64,000 bases of DNA from Rhea pennata (lineage: Eukaryota; Chordata; Aves; Rheiformes; Rheidae), in NCBI RefSeq assembly GCF_028389875.1, contig NC_084669.1, positions 28,012,567-28,076,566 of the forward strand, written 5' to 3'. Positions 25,667-64,000 of this stretch are shown here, in pieces. The notes beneath the pieces are model-generated. The model made no database searches. It was given only the letters and a program-made list of their open reading frames with translations, and was not told where the DNA came from. How positions within the stretch are numbered: the stretch's first letter is position 1; each line of letters opens with the position of its first letter. The position numbers and the translations under genes are program-made.

Positions 25667-28499
25667 ATCACCTCTGTAATTCTTCTCAAGTTTTGAATAC
25701 AAAAATATAGGTAACATTTTGTTAGGAACATTTCACAGTGTTACAGAGATTGTATTAGAGTTCCTTCTGCTTGCCTCTCTCTTTTTTAAATTTTAACTGC
25801 AAATAGCAAATTTGATCAGAAATTTCCTGATCTAGTATTGCTTAATCCAGTGTGGCATGAGAATCCCAGGAGCTTAGTCAGGCAGGTTGGTTTTTCCTAG
25901 TTTTTTTTCTTTCTGTCACACTTATGTAAATGCTAGGAAAATCTAGCTTTAGTCTTGAGTCCTGAAACTGTAAGCATAGAAGATTTGTGAGAGGAAGAAT
26001 ACATCCTGATGGAAGCACTTTATTGGTAACTGCAGTGCAGAGGGAGGAAAAAAAGAAAATTATAAATGTTTGTATGTTGGTGTCTCTTTTTGGCATGAAA
26101 TTTAATACTGTGATGATAGGGCATGCTCTTTATTCACATTTTAAGATTAAGCTCTGTTAAGCTTCTACAATACATGCTTACTCTTGGAAAAAAAAGCATT
26201 GAGCCAGCCAGCTATTCATCCCTGCTCCAGGGAAAGACTGTTTCATGAAAAGCAGTCATGGAAAAGTGAAGTCTTAGCCATGGCATAAAATTGTGTTTGG
26301 TATGTTCGTGCACTGTGTTTTTAAGGAACAGGTAGAAGGTTCTGATCAGACCTGCGTTTCTGAGTTTACTGTATGCGGTTGAACACTAAACTTCTACTTT
26401 CATTATGCATTATTGTCTTTCAGTCCCTGTTATTACCTTGATAGGGAAAGAGGGGAAATGGAGGGAGTAAGGTATTTTTCTGATGCTCACATTAAGAATG
26501 TGAGCTGTAGGTGAAATGGTGCAGTGACCACCTCTGCAGAGCTGGAGAAATAAAAAGCCTTGGTGAAATATGAATGGAGTTACTGGGCTGAAACTGGACT
26601 TGATTATCTCTTTGTAACTGCAAATGCTACTTGAGGTATTTCTTCACGTAAACAGAGCAGAAATACCTCAATTTCACCGTCTGAGAAACATCTGCATGTA
26701 TAGATTTTGTACTTCAATTTTCTTTTTGTATAGGCTTGCCCAGAGGCTGAGTCACTGAACTACTACAGTTTTTCTTTGACTCTGGGAATGTCGCTTAGAC
26801 TTTGTCTCTAGATTGAAATAGTGTGATCAAAATGACTACTTTGATAATCTTACAGTTCAGAACATATATCAACCCCAGGGACTATCTGTGTGTATTGGAG
26901 CAACCCAGTCTCAGTTCAGGCCTATATGTGGTAGAAATTACTAATAATTAAGGGTGAGTGATCAGCAGTTTCCCAACAGAAATGCTACTTCTTTCTCATC
27001 AGAGAAAGCATTTTGGAAAAAGACTGTACAAAAAACCCCCACTTGTTACTCATTTTCTGTTTGCTGCCTGGGATTACCAAATGTAAATATGAGAGAGATC
27101 AACAAATTGTCTTCTGTTGTTTTGGCAGTAGAGGATGTAAGTGTAGGACAAAGTTCTAACTTACAGGACTATATAATAAAGAAGTCTTAGAAATAGCTAG
27201 GAAACATCTTAAGCAAATTCAGTCTTTAATATTCAAAGGAGGATTGTTTTGGGTCGTGACATGCCCAGTAGAAAAGGGCTAGGCTAGAACACAGAAGTTC
27301 ACTTTGAAATAGAATTAAAACTTTTGTAAAGTCCCTTGCTGTCCCACATCCTGCTGTGCTGTAAGAATGAACCGTGTATCAGAGCATGCAGATGTTCTTA
27401 CCTGGATATGAAAAGTTAGAGGCAGTTCTTTCTATTTCTGAGTATTACTCTGTTTCTTTTACACTTGACTATTTTCTCCTTTTAAGTTCTCCAAAATGCA
27501 TTCTATCTTAAAGTCAATAGTCAACAATAAGAGCAGTCTAGAGAAACTGCTGGTGTCAAATGCATATCATCAGTGTTATGTCAGCCCTTTCCCAAGCCTT
27601 GTCAATAATTTCTGCCATTTTGTTGATATTTATGCTTTAAGACAACAGCTTAATGGCTAACTACTATGGTGTAATGATTAAAAGTCCCCAAAGGAAAAAT
27701 TGTTCTGTTTAATTAAGCAGTGTTGTTCATAGCTGAGGTAGTGGGGTTTCATGTCAAGTTGGGTTTTTGTTTTTTTAATGATGGCAAGTGTAGTATAGAT
27801 TTCTACAAAACTGCTTTAAAAGCAGATCTGTTTTGTAAGGTACGTAAGAAAGTGTATTCTCTGTCAGTGTGTTAAGGAATTAAAGGTTCAAATACCGCTG
27901 TGTTGTAACATAATTTTAGTTTTTTTATATCTTGTAATTTGAAGCATGTATATGCATTTTTAGAAAAGAAATAATATAAATGAAAAATAACAAAACAACA
28001 CATTCTCTCCTTTGTTTTCATAGATTACCTAATGTAAGTCAGAGTGTTCTGATTGTTCATAGCAGAATTTTAAATTAAGGAAAAAAAAAAAAACTAACAG
28101 TTACAGTGATACTTCTTGGATTGAAAAATTAAATTGCAGGCTCATAGCTCCCTTGAGTGTTTGGAAGGAGAATAGCAGCTCTTGATAACAGCACTTTCCT
28201 GTGAGAGGTGCACGTTCATGTCATTATTGTTTGTCTGGAAAATTTTCAACCACCAACAGCCAAAGCTTTCATTGATTGCCTCCTGTTGTAAGGGAATAAT
28301 GATACTGCTGTCTTTCGTTCATGAACTGCTTGAATGGGAGAAAATGAGAGAAGCTAGAAATACTAGGTATGAGTAAAACACAATTCAGGCTGATCTGTTT
28401 CCTACTGACACTGCATAAGATCTGTCCTAAATTTTACACATCTACATTAAATATAGAAAATAGGTTTTCCTGTGCAACAGTGAAAACTCTGAAGTAAAA

Positions 28500-28985
28500 T
28501 CAATAGAGATGCTGTGAAGTGGTCCGCTCTTCAGAAGATGAGAAGGTGCCGCCTGCACCTGATTGCTGAAAATCGGATCCCTGTGACCATGACTAGGAGA
28601 GAGAACCACTGCTGTTGATTTCCGTGGAAGAATTGGCCGCTGTGTCCAAAATCCAAAACTAAAAATGTTACCATTTGGTCAAAGGTTACCTTTTTGCTAA
28701 TCGTTGGAGTCTGGCCACCAGGAGGGGGAGAAAACTTGTGTCTGAGACGCATGGTTACATGTTCACTGGGCTATATTTGCCATGTCAAAATGGCTTAGGA
28801 ATAGGAGGAAGATTGAGGTGTTTGCAGCCATTAACTTTCTGACAGCACAGTGCAATTCTGATGTTATCTGCGATGCCCAATTCCATCTGTTTGTAATTGA
28901 CAGGAGAACTCACATTTATTTTGATGATGCCCAATCAAGTGCAGCTGGAGGAGAGGAAATAGAGAAACTTAAGAGAAGGTAGTAA
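28500..28985. other. Candidate constrained non-coding DNA in intron 1
   Basis: Complex, repeat-free sequence of balanced composition between AT-rich flanks. It includes homeodomain-like TAAT/ATTA words (gctaatcg, ccattaac, tgtaattgac) and few homopolymers. No protein recognised in any frame. Judged by eye only. Confidence 0.2.
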
Positions 28986-31079
28986 TTCTACTCAGGATTT
29001 TGTAGATACAGAAGTCTTTGTTGTATGAAAATGAAATGAAAAAAAAATTCCATATTATCTATTGATTTTTATTTGTTTGTCTCATAGTTTTGAAAACTCA
29101 GTATTTTATATTTATTAAGGAAGCAGCATTGTGATCTAAATCCATATCTTATGCAGGAAAATGCATTGTAATATTGATGTTATTTTAACTAAGATAATTT
29201 AACCTTACTGATCTTTATGTTAAAGGATCCTTTCACCAAGTATGCTGCCGAATACCTGTGAATGAGGTGGCCCTATTTTTTTTTATTTTATTTTTTTGTG
29301 TGTGTGTAATTTAAATCTATTTAGTTTTCAGTACTTTGTTCTACAAAGCACTGCTATAGTGCTTACCCTGCATATGATCTCAGCTTTTTTTGGAGTAAAT
29401 ATATGAGAGAAAGCTAACTGAAGTATAACAAGAGTTTAGAGCATTTGTATTTCACCACATTATTGAGTGAGTGTTTTATGGTTTTGAGATTTACAACTAA
29501 AGTGCCAATTTTAGCACAGAATGGTGATACCTATATTGCTTGTCTGCTCTGACTTCTCACATATCATGATCTTTGCATGTAAATAATGCATAAACACACT
29601 GCAGGAGGTGCATAGAGTGCAATGCACGTAGAGGGTGAATAGAAAAGAGCCCTTTATTGTGACAATAAAACAAACAAAAACCCTAATAAAACAAAGCTAG
29701 CAGACCAAGTCCACCTTCTTGTCTTGGGACCTCTTGTCATATAAGGCAGAATAATTCCCCTTGTCGGAGATAAGAGCACCACGATTGAACCTAGAATGTG
29801 ATGGGTTTTTTCAGTTCACTGAAACTAGTAAAAATAAAAGAAAATAACTAGAAAGAAATGGTAGACTAGGGTGACAATGCTTGCAGAGCCTGTCTACAAC
29901 AGGGCCGGGACTGTTACACAGTTGTTATTGCAACATTTGTTCTCAGTTTTACCTTCTTGGTAATCTTAGCCGCTTTCTGTGGATCTATGTAATGCGGGGA
30001 AAAAAGAGGACCATTTAAACTGTAAATTTAAGGACCTTTGATTAATTCTTGATTCTCTTATTTGTACATCTCCAGCTGCGCTAGTTCAGCCCCCAACCCT
30101 ATCCATCCTGTGTTTCCTGCTGGGGTGGACTTGGACATATTGAGAGAATATGTACTATGAACTGTTAATCTTTCTACATACTTTTAACAAAAAATGCTGT
30201 CAATATTTAGGAGAAGAGGTGCTTTGAATTGTACAAGATGTTTCTTGTGCAGCATCTCAGTAGAGATGCCTCCTGGTTTCTGGTGCTTGAAACTGCTGAA
30301 AGCTTTGTTTACTGCCAAAGATTGAGTTACTATTTTTTAAAATAAATTTCTTTCCTATTAGTGTTGCTTTTGTTTCAGGCAGTTTTGCACAGAAGTTGAA
30401 ACCTAAATAACCTAAATAATAATCTTAGCTTTTTGCTTTACTGTGTTTGTTTTATTAATATCTTATGGAATTCATTCTGAGTTTCCTTACTAGCAGGTTA
30501 ATACAGGTGGTTAACTGAGCAGTTGTATTATATTTGTATCTACTTAATTTCCATGTTTTCCTTCCAAAAGTTAAATTTGTTTTCAATATGAGCATGGGAA
30601 TCTGGTAAAGAAATCACAAGAGAGGCAATTAGCTTAAAGCAGACTAGTTTATCAGGTCTGGAGTATCTTCTAGTGAGGTACTGTATCTGCTTACCATCAC
30701 TTTGTAAGGACCTGTTCCCTCTGGAAGTATCATATTCTGTAAAACATGTATGCCACTGTTACTGCAGCTCTTGAAATTCATGCTATCGTTCTCTAACACC
30801 TGTGCTGCTTTTAAACATATACAACAGGTGAAATTTCAGCAGTTACTTGCCCAGCTCCATAAAGTTTGCACATACTTTCCAAAAGTTCTGTATAAAGCTG
30901 TGCGTTGGCTCCCCCCTAGTGCACTCTCCTGGGAGTTCAGAAGAGCAGCTTTTCAGAAACCAGATTCATTTCATTTTCGCTTCAAAACTGTTTCTCATGT
31001 TCTCTGGTTCACATCTGTTAGAATTTGTGCAACGATTATCGTAAAGGTAACGTACCCAAAAATGCTAATACCATGCTGC
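28986..31079. other. Non-coding, probably RET intron 1: no gene seen
   Basis: AT-rich, with T-rich and TG low complexity at 29277-29308. No exon or recognisable repeat. Confidence 0.65.
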
Positions 31080-31420
31080 TGAGCGGCATCGATGGCCGGC
31101 TAGCTGCTGCTGTGTTTGCTGGTTCTGCCCTTTACCAGGGCTGCAGTAGCTCTCAGCGGGTCTGGTGCCTGCGCGTGGGGCAGCAGGGCTGCAGCCTCAG
31201 CACGGCCCAGTTTGGCTGGACGTCTGCCTGTGTGAAACCAGGAGTGACTTCTGAATACTCTGCCTAGGCCCTGAAGGGTTTCTGGCATAACTACCTGCCT
31301 GAGAAGTCGTCCCCGTGGGTGATGGTTGTCCACCCTGCACAGGCAGGGGAAGATGGGCAACTCTCAGTTGGCTGAGGCCAACCATGAGCAACTTATGTCC
31401 TCGCGCATACTGTAGATGCT
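31080..31420. other. GC-rich island, unknown content
   Basis: GC-rich with CpGs (gagcggcatcgatggccggc, tgcgcgtggg, gacgtc, gtcgtccccgtgg). Short frames are open on both strands without recognisable similarity. It could be part of an old repeat or a regulatory island. Confidence 0.3.
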
Positions 31421-32623
31421 GGCTGAGCTCCAGAGCAGCTCTTTTTGCCAGTTTTGGAGCACTGGACTCTGCATTAAAACAGTTATGTTTTGCCTTTAGG
31501 ATTATTATTACTGGTGATCTCTAGTAATGTGCAGCCAGGTGTATTGAACATAGTTCCACTTCTGTGATTATTTTTTTTAAATCAGTCCCAACGATGGCTA
31601 GAGCAGTGAGGAGACCTTCACTTAATCTTGCTGCAGAGCTCAAGGTGAGGTTGGAGCGATTCCCTGTATAGGATGGAGATGTTTCTCTTTGTTAAACCAT
31701 CCGTGACCGAAGAGACATTCATCTACATGCTAGCAGGAACATTTTGATTTTTGTGTCAAATGGTAGATACTGTCAGTGCCCCTCTTCTGCAGTCAGTGAT
31801 CCTCCTTGCAAGGTATTTGATCCACATGATGTTTCCAACGATGCTGTTCTGTGCTGCCTTTCCATCAGGTGGCAGTATTTTTTCTAAGTGACTGACTGAC
31901 TTTTCAGATCGCGAGGATAAAATTTATTTCTCCATTCTGGAGGGCGTAGTAGGGCTTTAAGTGGGTGAGTCCCTTAATTTACAATATGCAAGTGCATTGC
32001 TGCTTTTGTTTTCTGATGAATCCAGCACTGGATATATTAATACTAGTAATGGAACATAATGGCTGCTCTTCAGGAGTAAAGATAATTTTTTGGGGAACAC
32101 AAAACTAACCTTGCCAGATAATTGCTTGTTGAAATCTGATGCTGTGTCACAAATGGAGTATTATTAACAGAGAGGCTCCCATGTTTGTCTGTTATGTCAT
32201 TATCTCCTTTATGTTACAGTGATAGGGTTGTCTTGGCTTTACAAACATACCCCTTTTCTTTTGACGTGTATGCAAATTCTTCATTCTGGATTTTGATCAT
32301 GAGAGAAAGAGGTCTACTGCGTTCTTTATAAATTCTCATGCTGTCCTCCAAAATGCTGAGGCAAGTCTGAGTAAGGTTTGTTAAAGATTTATGTAGGTGT
32401 ATATTACTTATTAAAGGAAAACAAATCCTTGTTTCATTTCCAGTTTGCTAACTTCTTTTTTCTTCTCCTTATAACTTTAACACACAAACAAATGCTTTTG
32501 TGGAAAATGCACATTAACCTAGGAGGCGTCATGAGATTTGTGGTGATTTTCATCTAGTGGAAAGAGGTATGACATGAACTGGTGAAAAGCAGCTGAAAGT
32601 CATAAACATTCCTGCTAGAGAAA

Positions 32624-32628
<5 letters not shown>

Positions 32629-32654
<26 letters not shown>

Positions 32655-32667
32655 GGGGGGGGGGGGG
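32629..32667 (+). repeat. T26-G13 homopolymer junction
   Basis: 26 T (32629-32654) run straight into 13 G (32655-32667), then agggatttggtggtggtgat. Such tracts are prone to length change and sequencing error. Confidence 0.9.
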
Positions 32668-35098
32668 AGGGATTTGGTGGTGGTGATGGTTTTTGGATGA
32701 CTAGGGTAATTAAACCCAGAATAATTTTCAGGAAGTATGTTAGATTCTTGATCGCTTGAAGGCTTTAAAGCAGGATCAGATCTCTTTCTTAGATGCATGT
32801 TGTAACTTAAGCTGAGTGATGGTCATTTCAGCTCTTAATTTTCTTCAGTGAGCCATGCAGGACACCTCTCTGCCTAATCTGAGGCTAGTGATTTGGCTAA
32901 GCAGTGGGCATAAAGTTGGATATTGCAGTGCTTTGACCTTTTCTGTGGCTTTAGTTCTTGCCTTCTAACTCTCAGTTTCAGAAGCAAGTTGGCTGCCACA
33001 TTGCACTGCCTTTAGTTCACTGTCACAACCCGCATCAGTTCCTCTCTTTGCCGTGCAGACCGGGGCAGTGGGATGCTTTCAGGTAGTGGCCGGGCAGTGC
33101 CCTAGTTGTGCTCTCTTGTCACCACCTCCTGTTTTCTTTGAGAAGATCATCACCCTGCAAGTGATCCACAAGGAGCTGAGACAGTTTTCCAGTTATCTAA
33201 GCATGTCCTTTCCCAGAGCAAATCCTGTGACTGGGATAATTCACTTCAAAATGTGTTATCCAAAGTCAGCAATGTTACCTTGAAAGATGATTACATACTT
33301 TGTTTGGGAGACTGTCTTTCACAGTGAAGTCCTTCCATTTACAAACAAAAACATATTTTATGCCACTTCATGGCATGACTAAAAAGTTAAATTATATATT
33401 TTTTTCCCTCATGGTTGCTGACAAGAGGAATGGTGCTATAATTAGTTTTTGTAATTTTCAATTCATATCTGTAGTGGCAAGAATAAAAAGCATTAAAAAC
33501 ATCTTTTTTCCACTACAGTTCTCCACAAGGTATTTTGCAGAAAAAAAAATCATTCTGTATCAGAAAATGCATTATTTACCTAACGGTTTGCCAAGGAGAA
33601 AAGTCACATGACAAATTGCTTTATTTCACAAGCTCTGTTTACATCCAGACTTAAAAGTATATATAATCTCATTTCTTCACACTCATTTTTATCTGTTTTT
33701 GCTCCTTTACTTGGAATAATGCCATCATAACTGTATCTCTTTCCTTTAGAAGCTATTAGACAATCACATTACATCCGTTTAAACGTGATCATTTTGCTCA
33801 TCTATATGCTATTGATATGCTATTACCATGTTATATTGCTAATCCATCAGATGCATTGCAGTGTTTCTGCACTGATTGTTCATAGAACAGAGAACTGGAG
33901 CATTCTGCAAAAAGAAATAAATAATCCTCCAGAATTACTTCAGAGAAGCTAAAATGCTACTATATGTATGTGTGTAGACACATATAATTGTTACTGGTGT
34001 ATATTTTAGGGCAAAACCTTCTCATGGTGTATTTCAAGGTTGTGAAATATCCTTTGGCTTTTAATTCATAAGGAAAAGCACTTTAACTCTCAGTTTTGAG
34101 CTTAACCATCTCAACTCCTATTTATTTAAATGGCAGATTCAATAAAAGCTCCATCTGGCTTCCATAGGAGACTTGTGCAAGTTCTTGAAAAATGATTTTT
34201 TCTTTCTTTCTTTTTTTCAGAACACAAAAAAGTTTGGCCATGATTATAACCTCTTCCTCCTGCAGCATAGTTGCCAGATGGCAATTTTTTTGAATCTGGT
34301 TTTAACTTACTAGGGTTTAAAGGAATGAATGCAACTCAGAAGTGGGTGCTACATTTTAACTTCAAAAGTCTCCTTCAGAGTCGTCCTCCATAGGTTTATA
34401 TGTGCAGTGCAGTTGTGACCTGGGCAGTCTGTTTCATACCTCTCTTTCAGTGCTTGAAGTGGAATTAAAGAGTGACCACTTTACCAAATCCCATTAATTT
34501 CAAGATCAGCAACATTGGGTGAATCTTGTTACAATAAGAAGGCAAAATCAAATTTATAATTTTCTAATTATTTTATTCGTTTTACTGTGTTGTAAAGTCT
34601 CTTTTGAAATGCCTGTTTCACCATCGTCCAAATGTTGCAGGCATTGATTCTACAGCTAAGTAAAATATGAAAGCATGTAATATCTACTGCTGTCACTTAC
34701 AAGTACCCCTAGGTGCTGTCTTGAACAGAAGCATCCTCTGAACTAAAAACTAAAACTTCTGACTGGAAGAATTTAATTTGAGCAACTTTTAGAGTTGAAT
34801 CAGAGGAAAAAAGCATGCTTCTAATTAGCAAGGTGGCTTTTTTATATTTGTGAAAGACATTTCAGGTTAATTAGTGGTGCAGCTTCTAAATAATTTTATG
34901 AAGGAATCCTCCTCTCTTTACAACCTAGAAAGCATTGGTTTCCATTTCTGTTCTCTATGGACAAATCAGATTTTTATATTACAGGATTTTTTCCCTAGCG
35001 TGATCTGTGAAAATTCAGAGGGGGAGACAGTTGGAGATGATTGATCCTGTGAACCCATGCCAAAGAATTGCCAAGAAGATTCTGCAGCAAACGTACTT

Positions 35099-35115
35099 CC
35101 CCCGCCCCCCCCCCC
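35099..35115 (+). repeat. Poly(C) tract with one G
   Basis: Five C, one G, then eleven C. Confidence 0.9.
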
Positions 35116-35928
35116 AATGATGAGCAGTCAGGATGTTGGTCTGTGCTGAAATGTAGTTGCAGAGCTCCAGACGTTTAAGTAGCAATGCCTGTAATGATTA
35201 TTCATGTGCTTAAAGTTAAATACAGTGATGTTTACATTAGTATGTAGTACAGACCTAGAGGAGTAGATTTGTAGAGCAAAACAGCAAGCACTGAGGAGCT
35301 AATAGCCACACTGTCAGCATTTCAGAGCTTTTTACTTTGGACTAGCTCTAGTCTGGCACCACGGTGAAGGTGGTTAATGGCTGGAGTGTGACTTCTGGTT
35401 TAGTTTAGTCCAAAAAGAACTGAGCTCAGTTGCTCCAAGATGATTCTGCAGCAAGAGCCAAAGCTCTGTGAGTAGGGGCTCTCTGGAGATTCACTTCAAA
35501 AGCTTCGTTCTGATCCAAACAGACACTCCAATATCGCTGTTCCCCATTATGTGCATTAGCGTTTGCTGAACTGGCTCTGTGTGCACCTCTCAGTGAAGGC
35601 TTTCTGTCTGATACGAAGACTACATTTAATATATGCAGACAGTGATCTTACTGTGTCTATGTGCATGTCAAGATTAATGTCTTTGTTTAAGACAAGAAAA
35701 TAAATAACTACAACTCTAAAATACCTTTTTCTCCTTTTTCTTTGTCTTTCCCAGTTTCACCCTTTATATATATGTAGTCTTTATACATACTCCGCTTTGT
35801 GTGTACTCTTTACTGGAGAGGCTTTCATGTCTCTGCTGTGGTGCCAATTCTCCCACTACATGATGTGTTTGATGATGAACGGTCCCCTTCTCTTTCCTCA
35901 TTAACTTTTCATAATCCTAGATTCAAGT

Positions 35929-36073
35929 TAGGTTTAGTTCAGTTGGTTAGAGCATGGTGCTAATAATGCTAGGGTCACGGGTTCTATCCCCGTATGAGCC
36001 ACTTGTTTGAGGATTGGACTAGATGATCTCCAGAGGTCCCTTCCAACCTTACCAATTCTGTGATTCTATGATT
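35929..36073 (+). mobile_element. TguSINE1-type SINE (tRNA-Ile head, CR1 tail), copy 1
   Basis: The head reads like tRNA-Ile(AAT): A-box tagttcagttgg (35935-35946), the run gagcatggtgctaataatgc with the AAT anticodon at 35962-35964, and B-box ggttctatccc (35980-35990). It is followed by a CR1-type tail with ggactagatgatctccagag and gtcccttccaacc, ending in attctgtgattctatgat. This head-plus-tail design is that of passerine TguSINE1. Because of the tail fusion it is a retroposon and not a tRNA gene. Confidence 0.9.
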
Positions 36074-38243
36074 AGAAAAAGATCTTATACAAAATAACGC
36101 AGGAAAATCTGTTCCCTTGCACTAGGGCTGGACTTGCTGTTTGGATGTCGTTGCTGTTAATAAACTGCTTGTTAGGACTTCTATTGGTACATCTTCCACA
36201 GCTTCTCTTGCACTTTAAAAAAGGCAATTGGAATGGGATTCTTTTAACAGGACATGTGACTGGAAAAAAATTGAAATTTAAGAATGTTGAAGAATCTAAC
36301 TTATGTACAAGATGGCGATGGAACGGGAATCAGTAAGTTTTCAGATAGCGGGTAGAAACCGTCAAGAACCATTGGTTAAATTGCCTTTCTAAAAGTCTTA
36401 AATAGAAGAGGTTACTGGCTTCTCTTTGAATTAATTACTTTGGAGAAAATTCATCTACTGTATTACTTCAGCGCTTTATTCATATATTGCAAAGTACATG
36501 TAGAACAAGTAATGGGCAGCTGTAAATCCTACAGATATAATTGCATCCAGGGATACTGATGATGTTATGAATCATTACAAGGTACAGTGGTTTCTGTGGT
36601 ATTTCCACATGAAATTAGAGGTCTCTTGTTTACAGTTTGTTTGTGGTCTTCTCCCTTTTGTAGAATAAATACATGGATCCAATAATAATAATATAAAATA
36701 AATGCCATAGCCTGATACTATTTTGAAGATGTTTTGGTATTCTATCTCCAACTTTATTGCTCTGTTGTCACCATTTCCAGTTGTATCTGGCTTTATTTTA
36801 GCTAAGCTAGTCTTCTGTTAATAACATGTGGAAATTGTTACTATTTCATTTGTTCAGCAGATGTGTGAACCTTTTTTTGTGCCTTACACTGTATTAGATC
36901 AGAAAAAATGATGCAAAGTTTTGCAAAATGCAAGTGTTCTGTTCTGTGGGAGCAAGTGCTGGCTGTCAATGCAGACAGCAAATGAGAGTGACAGTCTATT
37001 CCAGTATTTCTGTGTTCATGGCACATATCAATGAGTCTCACTGTGTACATACATTACAGGTGGGATTTCTCTGAGATTCATTCGAATAATGGCCTACTTG
37101 TGCACCCAAAGAAGATGCTAAACTTCGTTCAGTCAGTTGCAGTGGGTACGGGTGTTGGCTTACCTTCTGTGTTTCCAAAAATCCCAGCCAAACTTTACTT
37201 GTTTTTAATCTGTAGGCCATCTTTGCAGTGATCCTGTTTGATGATTATAACACAGTCTGAGTTTCTGTCAGGCTTCATACAGTTTTTGACAGCTCAGTCA
37301 CACTATTTGCACTGTGTTTTCATGTTTACTGATTCTTCTTTCATTGCGTATCAGCCATTACACTGTGATCGGACTTGCAAGCAGTAGAATTGGACAAAAG
37401 GTGTAGGAAAGGAGTAGAGAAGCAAATGCAAAAGTGACCTGGTAGGATGAGAGCGTCTGAAGTGACAGGCATCAAGGGACAATTGAGTCCTCCAAGTAAA
37501 TGTCTGCAATGGGAGAGAACATAGAACAGCAATGGGTCAGTCACAGCCACTCTGTTAAAAATAGATGTTTCCCTCCCCTGTCCAAGCAAGTCAATTCTGA
37601 TCTCCCCCCATCTCTAATATTTAAAGTACTTATAGGACAAAAGTATTAATTTTATTTAACCATCTCCTATTTTCGGTACCAAAATCATCAGGTTGGCCGA
37701 TTTAGAAAGGGGGACAGCCACTAAAGAACTTCTATTTAAAAGAGGTTCTATGTAATCCAATAAAATGTTTGAGAACCATTGATACATTTCTGTGCTTTCT
37801 CAAAATAGAAGGTGTGTTTAGGCTTTAGTGTGTGATTTTTGTCAGAGTTTTTTTCTTCTCTGAGTATCATCTGTAAGATAATGGAAGAATTGCTGAGAGT
37901 TACAGACATGAACTTGAGTAAAATCTGGCAAGCAGAGCTTCATTAAGCATTCTACTTCAGCTGTGGCTGTGTTTACAGCAAAGCAGTTCTACTTCCAAAA
38001 AAAAATAGATTTTTTAAGTTAAACATAAAATGGGGCAAATGTTTGCTGGCTGTATCTCTGCATTGAGCTGCTATAAAATTATACTGATTTATGCCAAATG
38101 AGGATGTGCCTTTTTTGATGTCTTCTTTAATGCGCTTAAAAAATGAAGCTTTCAGTTCTTTGGAAATGCATCTCTTGAGAAAATGTCAATGCAAAACTCA
38201 CTTAACTGGGAGCAACTCTCCTGTTGTGTGACTTCCTTTGCAG
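36074..38243. other. Last part of RET intron 1, upstream of exon 2
   Basis: AT-rich, with no exon recognised before the exon 2 acceptor. The region 36470-36590 (agcgctttattcatatattg and following) is complex and repeat-free and could be constrained. The polypyrimidine-AG of exon 2 is cttcctttgcag at 38232-38243. Confidence 0.7.

Positions 38244-64000
<25,757 letters not shown>

Larger units (their letters stand above)
21561..28499. other. Non-coding, probably RET intron 1: no gene seen
   Basis: AT-rich. It contains a diverged tandem pair (22910-22989), T/TTTA low-complexity near 23941-23980, T-rich and TTTG-repeat DNA near 24917-24949, an A23 tract with an adjacent 20-bp palindrome (25624-25666) and an A-run at 28080-28093. 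No exon recognised. Confidence 0.65.
31421..35928. other. Non-coding, probably RET intron 1: no gene seen
   Basis: AT-rich. It contains the T26-G13 tract (32629-32667), pyrimidine-rich DNA near 34198-34218 and a C-rich run (35099-35115). The string gattctgcagcaa occurs at about 35077 and 35441. No exon recognised. Confidence 0.65.

Noticed and set aside
35929..36000. Functional tRNA-Ile gene
   Set aside because: The A and B boxes are readable but the sequence runs directly into a CR1 tail, as in a SINE, and the acceptor stem is degraded.
38183..38243. In-frame ATG upstream of exon 2 as an alternative RET start
   Set aside because: The stretch ends in a normal acceptor whose phase matches human exon 2, and the added residues lack a convincing signal peptide.

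Overview
This window is vertebrate nuclear DNA. It holds most of one protein-coding gene, the receptor tyrosine kinase RET, on the + strand. Twelve exons, corresponding to human RET exons 2 to 13, were found between 38244 and 62926. All junctions are GT-AG and the phases run continuously. Together they encode 773 codons: the four cadherin-like domains, the cysteine-rich domain, the transmembrane segment, the juxtamembrane region and the start of the kinase N-lobe. Exon 1 (start codon and signal peptide) was not found and probably lies left of the window. Exon 14 onward lies to the right.

The host is almost certainly a bird and probably a passerine. Two repeats (35929-36073 and 41824-41963) have a tRNA-Ile-like head joined to a CR1-type 3' tail. 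That architecture matches the passerine SINE family TguSINE1. Older CR1 remnants and faint MIR/L2-like relics fit an avian background. The DNA is AT-rich, and I saw no prokaryotic feature, CRISPR array, intact transposase gene or functional tRNA or rRNA gene.

Layout: 1-38243 is the interior of a very long intron 1 or sequence upstream of exon 2. It has no recognisable exon, but carries several CpG-bearing or GC-rich patches (about 3060-3425, 9176-9530, 15841-16200, 20640-21560, 31080-31420), two ancient CR1 fragments, one SINE and many homopolymer tracts. 38244-62926 is the RET exon series with introns of 450 bp to about 5 kb. Intron 6 is the longest internal intron and contains two stretches that look like constrained non-coding DNA. 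Intron 9 contains a striking inverted repeat with 42-bp arms around an A28 tract. 62927-64000 is the start of intron 13 and contains a long TG/GTAT microsatellite.

The encoded receptor keeps the expected signalling features: the CLD2/CLD3 calcium-site motifs, ten of ten CRD cysteines in exons 8-9, the exon 10-11 cysteines, the juxtamembrane RRPSLDS motif, the glycine loop and the kinase Lys and Glu. Its ectodomain cysteine pattern differs from human RET in an interesting way (see findings). I found no convincing sign of a wholly new biological system. The most useful leads are the cysteine rewiring, the intron 9 inverted repeat and the candidate regulatory islands.
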